Notes under the pieces: model-generated
The model's database searches: none
What the model was told of the DNA's origin: nothing
Seen by the model: the letters and a program-made list of their open reading frames with translations, nothing else
Made by a program: the position numbers and the translations under genes
Part shown: positions 1 through 4,981 of the stretch, in pieces
Position numbering within the stretch: the first letter of the stretch is position 1
Layout of the letters: each line of letters starts with the position of its first letter
Assembly: GCA_047638695.1 (NCBI GenBank)
Contig: JBLINY010000197.1
Location: forward strand, 1 to 5,737
Reading direction: 5' to 3'
DNA from: JAHECQ01 sp047638695
Lineage (GTDB): Bacteria > Actinomycetota > Acidimicrobiia > Acidimicrobiales > SZUA-35
Length of the DNA stretch: 5,737 nt

Positions 1-425
1 CACTCATTGCCGTGATTATGGCCGGTGGTATCGAGTGGTACGCCAAACGCCGTCCCGCCGGTGCACCCGTGACCTGGGCCGAAGCGATGGTCGGTTCGGT
101 CTACGTCTTCTTCGTCATGTTCCTGGTGTTCGGTGTGGTGCCGCATCAGTGGCTCACCCTGGCCGAGAACGAGTGGAGCTTTCGCGCCGATCGTCTCTTC
201 GATGCGGGCGGTCTCATCAAGGCCAAGAGCCAAGGTGGCTGGTTCCCGTTCGAAGTCACCCTTCGGGTCGTCTCTGACTCAATCGCCGCCATCATCTACA
301 TCGTCTTCCTCGGTGGTCTGCAGACGATGTGGGGTCGTTGGCAGAAGCGGGGCGATCGGGCAAACACTCAGGCCGCAGCGATCCCCAAAAGTGCGTACGG
401 TCGCCCTCTCGTGAGAAAGGGCTGA
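1..425 (+). CDS. Uncharacterised membrane protein, 3' part (5' end outside window)
   Basis: The frame is open from the left edge (first whole codon at 3) to TGA at 423-425. A GTG at 12 could serve as a start, but the hydrophobic residues before it (LIAVIMAGG) look like the end of a membrane helix, so I read the gene as truncated by the window. Visible parts, in order: the end of a helix, a basic turn (YAKRRPAG), a helix at about nt 81-145 (SVYVFFVMFLVFGVV), an extramembrane loop of about 40 residues rich in Trp and charge (PHQWLTLAENEW, then GGLIKAKSQGGWFPFE), another helix at about nt 270-335 (SIAAIIYIVFLGGLQTMWG), and a basic, presumably cytoplasmic tail. There is no cofactor motif and I do not recognise the family. 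It ends 6 nt before the ferredoxin and is co-directional with the bc genes, so an accessory or assembly role in that complex is plausible. This is inference from context only. Confidence 0.75.
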   Translation, partial: LIAVIMAGGIEWYAKRRPAGAPVTWAEAMVGSVYVFFVMFLVFGVVPHQWLTLAENEWSFRADRLFDAGGLIKAKSQGGWFPFEVTLRVVSDSIAAIIYIVFLGGLQTMWGRWQKRGDRANTQAAAIPKSAYGRPLVRKG

Positions 426-431
426 TCGGTC

Positions 432-848
432 ATGGTCACCACTGACGCCAATCCGCCCCTTCCGGAGTTCCGCGACGACTACGTCCTCGTTGAGGTCGAT
501 AGCGACTACCTGGGACGGGCCGTCAAGCCCAAGCAGTTCATCCATATCGACCAGTCCGAGTGCATCGCGTGCGAGGGCTGCGTCGATATCTGCCCGTGGA
601 AGTGCATTCACATGCAGCCCACGGAGGCCATCTCCGAGAGCTTTGGCATAGCCAAGCCCGGTGACGATCCCTCAGATGCCTTCATCTTCACCATCGATGA
701 CGACGTCTGCACCCGGTGTGCCCTGTGCGTCGATCGCTGCCCGACCGGCGTGATCATCCTGGGCAAGATCGACACTGCCAGCATCACTGGCGACCACCAC
801 CAACGAACTGACTCGCACGGCTATGGCTACGGCATGCGCCTCGCCTGA
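432..848 (+). CDS. 2x[4Fe-4S] ferredoxin of the bc operon
   Basis: This 138-residue soluble protein carries two complete C-x2-C-x2-C-x3-C-P motifs: C44/C47/C50/C54 (CIACEGCVDICP) and C93/C96/C99/C103 (CTRCALCVDRCP). That is the signature of bacterial ferredoxins binding two low-potential [4Fe-4S] clusters, which pass single electrons between redox enzymes. An extra Cys, C58, follows the first motif. The motifs are separated by an acidic stretch of about 38 residues (GIAKPGDDPSD), longer than in classical clostridial ferredoxins and closer to the NuoI-type arrangement. There is no signal peptide or membrane segment, so it should stay in the cytoplasm. The last 20 residues form a His/Gly/Tyr-rich tail. 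A purine-rich GAAAGGG at 415-421 precedes the ATG. It lies 35 nt before cytochrome b, which suggests that it works with the complex as a peripheral n-side electron carrier. The partner is not shown by sequence. Confidence 0.92.
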   Translation: MVTTDANPPLPEFRDDYVLVEVDSDYLGRAVKPKQFIHIDQSECIACEGCVDICPWKCIHMQPTEAISESFGIAKPGDDPSDAFIFTIDDDVCTRCALCVDRCPTGVIILGKIDTASITGDHHQRTDSHGYGYGMRLA

Positions 849-873
849 GCTCAATCGACCGAAAGCACCTCCC

Positions 874-877
874 AGGA
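874..877 (+). promoter_or_regulatory. Ribosome binding site of cytochrome b
   Basis: AGGA lies 6 nt before the ATG at 884. It decides this start over the in-frame ATG at 914, which has no comparable purine run before it. Confidence 0.6.
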
Positions 878-883
878 ACCCCA

Positions 884-1675
884 ATGGCAAAGTCGATTCA
901 AGACAAGCCCACAATGGCCGAGAAGGCACAGGCCCAGATGTCGCAGATTACGGGCAACGTGCAGAGTTCGCAGGCATGGAACTCGATCTTTCGACCGGGC
1001 TCGGTCTTCCGAAAGGGCTACACCGACAGCCCTCGGAACCGGTCCTACGTGATCATGAACAGCGTGCTTTATCACCTTCATCCGGTGAAGGTGAAGCGTC
1101 ACGCGGTAAAGGTCAGCTACACGCTCTGCCTCGGCGGGCTTAGTTTTTTCCTTTTCATTCTGCTCACGGTTACGGGCATCTTCTTGATGTTCTTCTATCG
1201 GCCCACTGCGGCTGCGGCCTGGGACGACATCTACATTCTGCAGACCTCGGTCACCTTTGGTCTGCTTGTTCGCAACATGCACCGGTGGGGAGCCCACCTC
1301 ATGGTGCTTTCTGTCTTCCTTCATATGGCTCGGGTCTTTTACCACGGTGCCTATAAAGCACCTCGCGAGTTCAACTGGGTCATCGGCACGTTCTTGCTGC
1401 AGTTCACCTTGCTGCTGTCGTTCACGGGGTACCTGCTGCCGTGGGATCAGTTGGCGCTCTGGGCTGTCACCGTTGGCACCAACATGATGGGCTATACCCC
1501 GGTGTTTGGTGACCAGGTGCGCTTCGTGCTGTTGGGCGGCAAGGTCATTGGTACCGACACGCTATTGCGTTGGTACGTCCTACATGTTCTCCTCTTGCCG
1601 TTCGTCACCGTCATCTTCATGGCCATCCACTTCTGGCGGGTCCGTAAAGATGGCGGTATCTCCGGGCCGCTCTAG
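884..1675 (+). CDS. qcrB: Cytochrome b6-type subunit (cytochrome b, N-terminal half) of bc complex
   Basis: This 263-residue integral membrane protein holds both b haems and is the quinol-oxidising core of the complex. Four helices are visible at about residues 79-104, 126-151, 164-186 and 227-252. The haem ligands are H133 and H147 in helix B (MHRWGAHL...FLHMARVF) and H234 and H249 in helix D (YVLHVLLLP...AIHFW). The second pair is 15 apart, the spacing of cytochrome b6 and Bacillus QcrB rather than mitochondrial-type cytochrome b. LLPWDQ (184-190), YRPT (105-108) and the ending RKDGGISGPL match the b6 family, and the protein stops where b6 stops. C82 (YTLCLGG) sits at the position of the Cys that covalently holds haem ci in b6f. 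The N-terminal 60 or so residues are polar and longer than in typical b6. The partner carrying the remaining helices is encoded next. The qcrB symbol follows Bacillus usage; petB-like is equally fair. Confidence 0.96.
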   Translation: MAKSIQDKPTMAEKAQAQMSQITGNVQSSQAWNSIFRPGSVFRKGYTDSPRNRSYVIMNSVLYHLHPVKVKRHAVKVSYTLCLGGLSFFLFILLTVTGIFLMFFYRPTAAAAWDDIYILQTSVTFGLLVRNMHRWGAHLMVLSVFLHMARVFYHGAYKAPREFNWVIGTFLLQFTLLLSFTGYLLPWDQLALWAVTVGTNMMGYTPVFGDQVRFVLLGGKVIGTDTLLRWYVLHVLLLPFVTVIFMAIHFWRVRKDGGISGPL

Positions 1676-1676
1676 G

Positions 1677-1718
1677 CCGCCCGTCCGCACCACACCGCCC
1701 GTCCGCACCACACCGCCC
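1677..1718 (+). repeat. 18-bp tandem repeat, 2.3 copies
   Basis: CCGCCCGTCCGCACCACA occurs twice without mismatch at 1677-1694 and 1695-1712, followed by a partial copy CCGCCC at 1713-1718. It starts directly after the stop of the b6-type gene, in the 103-nt spacer before the subunit IV gene. The unit is a multiple of three, and the downstream gene's frame runs open through it, so copy-number change would not break that frame. The rest of the spacer (1719-1778) shows no convincing promoter, hairpin or gene. This looks like a replication-slippage duplication. Confidence 0.9.
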
Positions 1719-1778
1719 AGCCCTCGTATCCGCACTAGATTTCTCGATACCTTTCCTCGATCAGGACCAGAGCACCGA

Positions 1779-2558
1779 ATGACTGAGATCCCAGAGCATC
1801 TCCGAAAAAGAGCCGAAGAAGCCCGCAAAAAGGCTGAAGGGGCCAAAGCCGACGCCGCCCCCGAAGCAGCCGCGCCCGCTGGCAGCAGCGATGGCGGAGG
1901 CTCGGCCGAGGGCTCGAAGATCCCGGCCCATCTGCTCGAGCGCTCCAAGTCGGCCAAGCAGCGCGGCGCCACCACTGCGGTTGCCCCTGCTGCTGCAGCT
2001 GCTGGTACGGCCGTGGCCGCTGCAACAGCCGTCGCCGACCTTCCTGCGATGTCGGGTCCGGGCGGTCACACGCAACGGCTGCTCACCGTGGTCAAGTCTG
2101 GATCAATTCAAGACGTCAAAATGAAGCCGCTCGACAAGGTGCACACCTGGCCGCACCTCATCGTTGTTGAGTTTGGCGCCGCCTTGTTCTGTACTGCGTT
2201 CACCACAATTTTCTCGATCTTTGTGAACGCTCCGTTGCTGGCACTGGCGAATGTCAACCAAACCCCGAACCCCTCCAAGGCACCCTGGTACTTCCTGGGT
2301 CTGCAGGAACTCCTCACGATGTTCCACCCCATGGTGGCTGGCGTGACCATTCCCGGCATCGGCTTGATTATTCTTACGATGGCACCGTTCATCGACAAGA
2401 ACCCGAGCAACAAGCCAGAAGATCGCAAGTTTGCCGTGTCGATGTTCACCATCTTCATGATGTTCTGGTCGGTTCTCGTCCTGATCGGGTCGTTCTTCCG
2501 AGGCCCGGGTTTCAACTTTGTCTTCCCCTGGGCCGACGGCCTGTTCTTCGAGCTCTAA
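1779..2558 (+). CDS. Cytochrome b C-terminal half (subunit IV/PetD-like) with N-terminal extension
   Basis: This 259-residue protein supplies the second half of split cytochrome b and completes the Qo site. Residues 118-259 hold the family part. Three helices lie at about 127-150, 186-205 and 218-239, as in subunit IV. The segment NPSKAPWYFLGLQELL (164-179) replaces the classical PEWY motif, with A168-P169-W170-Y171. It is followed by the APFIDKNPSNKP loop. Residues 1-117 are an extension absent from b6f subunit IV. It has two related charged segments (IPEHLRKRAEEARKK at 4-18, IPAHLLERSKSAKQR at 48-62) and long Ala/Gly/Pro linkers, and is probably cytoplasmic. The frame is open upstream to 1506. 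I chose the ATG at 1779 because the upstream stretch overlaps the b6 gene and the 18-bp repeat and encodes Arg/Pro/Ser-rich sequence unlike a protein start. The AGGA at 1763-1766 is rather far from this ATG, so the exact start is less certain than the identity. Confidence 0.92.
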   Translation: MTEIPEHLRKRAEEARKKAEGAKADAAPEAAAPAGSSDGGGSAEGSKIPAHLLERSKSAKQRGATTAVAPAAAAAGTAVAAATAVADLPAMSGPGGHTQRLLTVVKSGSIQDVKMKPLDKVHTWPHLIVVEFGAALFCTAFTTIFSIFVNAPLLALANVNQTPNPSKAPWYFLGLQELLTMFHPMVAGVTIPGIGLIILTMAPFIDKNPSNKPEDRKFAVSMFTIFMMFWSVLVLIGSFFRGPGFNFVFPWADGLFFEL

Positions 2559-2576
2559 GAGAAAGAGCGTGTTGCA

Positions 2577-3449
2577 ATGATCTGGTTCATTATCGCCATC
2601 GTCGTTCTTGCCATCCTCGCCCTCGGCGCCGTTGGTGTCTCGCTTCGTAAGCGCGACACCAATGAGGCCTACGGGCAGTTGGCCAACGAGACGGTTAAAC
2701 GCGACCGGTCGTCCGTCGAGCTGTCTGAGTCGGTGCCGGCTGGTCAAGCCGCCACAGGCCGGGCGCTCGAAGCGACCGTTCGAACCGAGCAGCGGGGCGG
2801 TGGCACCCTGGTCAGCGCAGGTTCGGCGGCGCCGGTGGCCTACGTGCCACCGGACCCCGAGACGGTTGGTGTCGCTCGACGTCAGTTTCTCAACCGGGGA
2901 ATAGTGGCCATGTTTGGCCTCGGGCTCTCCGGCTTTGGCGCTGCGTGCATTGGCTTTCTCTGGCCGCAGGGTGCCAGCGGCTTTGGTTCGGTCATCAACG
3001 TCGGCCGCATCAGCGATATCCAAGCCAAGATCCTCGCCGGCGGTGGCTTCTTCTATGTGCCCGAGGGCCGCATGTGGATTACCGAGTACCCCTCATCGGC
3101 ACTCGAAAAGGCGTCCAGTTCCTACGGCTTCTTCCCCCAGGTGGAAGAGGGTCTGCGAGCTGGCGTTGTTGCCCTTTACCAAACGTGCCCGCACCTGGGC
3201 TGCCGTGTTCCTGAATGTGGAACATCGCAGTGGTTCGAGTGCCCGTGCCACGGTTCGCAGTACAACCGCGTCGGCGAGAAGAAGGGCGGCCCAGCGCCGC
3301 GAGGCATGGATCGCTTCCCCATGAAGGTCACGGCAGCCAACGAGCTGTCGGTGGATACCGGCACCGTCATCCAGGGACCGGCGATTGGTACCAACACCAC
3401 CGGCCAAGAGGCCGAGGGTCCCAACTGCATTAGCGGTGGTTCTCACTGA
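2577..3449 (+). CDS. qcrA: Rieske [2Fe-2S] iron-sulfur subunit of bc complex
   Basis: This 290-residue protein takes one electron from quinol at the Qo site and passes it to the cytochrome c. Box I is CPHLGC (204-209) and box II CPCHGS (222-227). The cluster ligands are C204, H206, C224 and H225, and C209-C222 is the expected disulfide. S227 and Y229, which hydrogen-bond the cluster in high-potential Rieske proteins, are both present. C214 between the boxes is extra. The protein begins with a hydrophobic helix (residues 2-22) followed by KR. A polar linker of about 75 residues comes next, then a Tat-like RRQFLN (101-106) and a second helix (about 108-129). A Tat-dependent last helix is known for Streptomyces Rieske proteins. 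Basic residues on the inner sides suggest N-out, loop-in, Rieske domain-out. The C-terminal tail after 265 is Gly/Thr-rich. The start is the ATG 18 nt after the previous stop, with a purine-rich run at 2557-2567. Confidence 0.96.
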   Translation: MIWFIIAIVVLAILALGAVGVSLRKRDTNEAYGQLANETVKRDRSSVELSESVPAGQAATGRALEATVRTEQRGGGTLVSAGSAAPVAYVPPDPETVGVARRQFLNRGIVAMFGLGLSGFGAACIGFLWPQGASGFGSVINVGRISDIQAKILAGGGFFYVPEGRMWITEYPSSALEKASSSYGFFPQVEEGLRAGVVALYQTCPHLGCRVPECGTSQWFECPCHGSQYNRVGEKKGGPAPRGMDRFPMKVTAANELSVDTGTVIQGPAIGTNTTGQEAEGPNCISGGSH

Positions 3450-4981
3450 TGGATCAGGCATTTCTCACGGGCACAGCGCTGCTCGCGGCCGACTTCCGGG
3501 TTATTGGCCTCACGGTCTTTACCGTTGTCATTGTTGGCTTTGTTGCGCTGTTCATCCGCAATATGCTCGAAGCACGAGCCGAACTCGGCTCAGAGATCGA
3601 GCTCGCTGCCAACAAGAAGGAGTATCTCTCCGACGAGGATCTCGAAGGCTCGAAGCTTGACAAGTCGCTTAGCTTCGCGCTGGTCACTCTTGGCGTCTGC
3701 TCGCTGGCACTGCCGTTCTACTGGCTGGCCGAGCCGGGCCGCCAAGAGGGCGCCGTCGATGCATATCAGCTGAACTTCGAGAGCCGGGGCGAAGGCCTCT
3801 ACCTCGAGGGCGCACAATGTGTGAACTGCCACTCGGCCGGTGGTGCTGGTGGCAGCGCCCCCTACGTCCTGCAAGACGGTGATGGCCAGTTCGTCGCCAA
3901 CGCAGCATGGAATGCTCCCGCCCTTGATGATGTCTTGCTTCGCTACAGCGAGGACGAAGTTCGTTACATCTTGAACTTCGGTCGGCCTGGCTCGCCCATG
4001 GCCGCCTGGGGCACCCCGGGCGGTGGTCCGCTGACAACACAGCAGGTCCAGAACCTCATCGAGTACATCGACACCTTCCAGGTGCAGACGCTCGACACGA
4101 TCGCCATCAACGAATCAAGCGATCCTGACGCTAGCAATCTGGCTGCCGAAGAGGTGGCCGCTGCCATCTACACCGAAGTCGATCGATCCATCGAAGCTGG
4201 AGAGTTCGAGACCGTCGGCGAGGCCGTCTTCAACCTCGGTCTGTTCAGCGACTTCCGGAACGGCTCGCTCTCTTGCGCTCGTTGTCACACGGCCGGTTGG
4301 TCGCTCGGAGCCGGTGCCTTTCCAGATCTGCTCAGCGACAGCGTTTCCGGTTGCGGGGGCGGCAACCCATCTGGGATTGGCTTCAACCTTTGCTCCGGTT
4401 CGACGAGGGATCGCTTCCCCGACGACTCGTGGAAGCAGCCCAATGGCGACTGGCTACCTGCTGGTGGCTTCACCGACGACGATGGCCGGCCTTACATCTT
4501 GTCGCTGGACGAGCAGCGCATCTTCCTCAATGAGAAGGGCGCTCCTGTCACCGAGCGCACCGACGATGCTGGCAATGCCGTCCTCTACCTGATCATCGAG
4601 GGCGGCGACGTCGCCGACTGCCTCTCAATATCCAATCTGTGGGAGCCCGAAACGGGCGAACCGTATGCGTACGACGCGTCTATTCCGGTCGCCTACGACT
4701 CCGAACTAAGCAGCTTCATCGACCCCGACCGAATTGCCGTCGACGATTTCGACGGTGATGCCTTCACGCTCGCCGACGGTCGAATCGTCAGTGAATGCAC
4801 CGTTGTTGAAATGCCGGATCGTACGAGCCAGGCTCATTACGACTTCGTCTACAGCGGGGCGGATGCCGGCGCCGGATACGGCCAGGGCGGCCAAAGCCAC
4901 GCCGGCATGATGCCCAGCTTTGGTGGAAGCCTCCCTCCTGATCTGATTCAGGCTGTCGTTGACTACGAGAGGGGCCTTTAA
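3449..4981 (+). CDS. Membrane-anchored diheme cytochrome c with insertion in second haem domain
   Basis: This 510-residue protein should accept electrons from the Rieske cluster outside the membrane and pass them to the terminal oxidase, like actinobacterial QcrC. Two helices (about 16-37 and 73-93) enclose a charged loop, which is cytoplasmic by the positive-inside rule. The rest is then extracytoplasmic. Haem 1 is C124-V-N-C127-H128, with M184 (GSPMAAWG) the likely sixth ligand. Haem 2 is C276-A-R-C279-H280. Its Met ligand is probably M487 or M488 (AGMMPSFGG), followed by a normal cytochrome c end helix (LIQAVVDYERGL). More than 200 residues separate CARCH from that Met, far more than a class I domain needs. 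Roughly 325-462 look inserted: Asp-rich, with C391 and C450. C302 and C315, just before it, could form a disulfide. The ATG overlaps the Rieske stop in TGATG, so translation is probably coupled. Confidence 0.94.
   Translation: MDQAFLTGTALLAADFRVIGLTVFTVVIVGFVALFIRNMLEARAELGSEIELAANKKEYLSDEDLEGSKLDKSLSFALVTLGVCSLALPFYWLAEPGRQEGAVDAYQLNFESRGEGLYLEGAQCVNCHSAGGAGGSAPYVLQDGDGQFVANAAWNAPALDDVLLRYSEDEVRYILNFGRPGSPMAAWGTPGGGPLTTQQVQNLIEYIDTFQVQTLDTIAINESSDPDASNLAAEEVAAAIYTEVDRSIEAGEFETVGEAVFNLGLFSDFRNGSLSCARCHTAGWSLGAGAFPDLLSDSVSGCGGGNPSGIGFNLCSGSTRDRFPDDSWKQPNGDWLPAGGFTDDDGRPYILSLDEQRIFLNEKGAPVTERTDDAGNAVLYLIIEGGDVADCLSISNLWEPETGEPYAYDASIPVAYDSELSSFIDPDRIAVDDFDGDAFTLADGRIVSECTVVEMPDRTSQAHYDFVYSGADAGAGYGQGGQSHAGMMPSFGGSLPPDLIQAVVDYERGL
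4967..4974 (+). promoter_or_regulatory. Ribosome binding site of the last gene
   Basis: GAGAGGGG lies inside the end of the cytochrome c gene, 6 nt before the ATG at 4981. With the TAATG overlap it fixes the start of the downstream gene. Confidence 0.65.

Noticed and set aside
849..883. Terminator or promoter between the ferredoxin and cytochrome b
   Set aside because: The 35-nt gap shows no hairpin with a T-run and no convincing -35/-10 pair. It holds only the ribosome site.
1677..1718. Possible CRISPR repeat
   Set aside because: The copies are directly adjacent, with no spacers and only 2.3 units.
1506..1778. Upstream extension of the subunit IV frame to a start inside the b6-type gene
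   Set aside because: It would overlap the b6-type gene by about 170 nt and begin with Cys/Ser/Arg/Pro-rich sequence typical of an out-of-frame shadow. The ATG at 1779 begins protein-like sequence. A programmed frameshift fusing the two halves was considered, but no slippery site was seen near the b6 stop.
1980..2035. CTG/CAG-rich near-palindromic stretch around the Ala-rich linker
   Set aside because: It is explained by alanine codons in the low-complexity linker of the subunit IV extension; no separate function is supported.
2103..3023. Long open frame of 306 codons on the minus strand
   Set aside because: It lies wholly opposite subunit IV and the Rieske gene, its product is low-complexity and charged with no motif, and long antisense frames are expected in GC-rich coding DNA.
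4285..4900. Minus-strand open frames opposite the cytochrome c insertion
   Set aside because: They are short, without motifs, and fully covered by a continuous plus-strand frame that ends in a normal cytochrome c terminus.
3818..4980. Third haem c site in the cytochrome c
   Set aside because: Only two CXXCH motifs exist (residues 124-128 and 276-280). The other cysteines, C302, C315, C391 and C450, are isolated.
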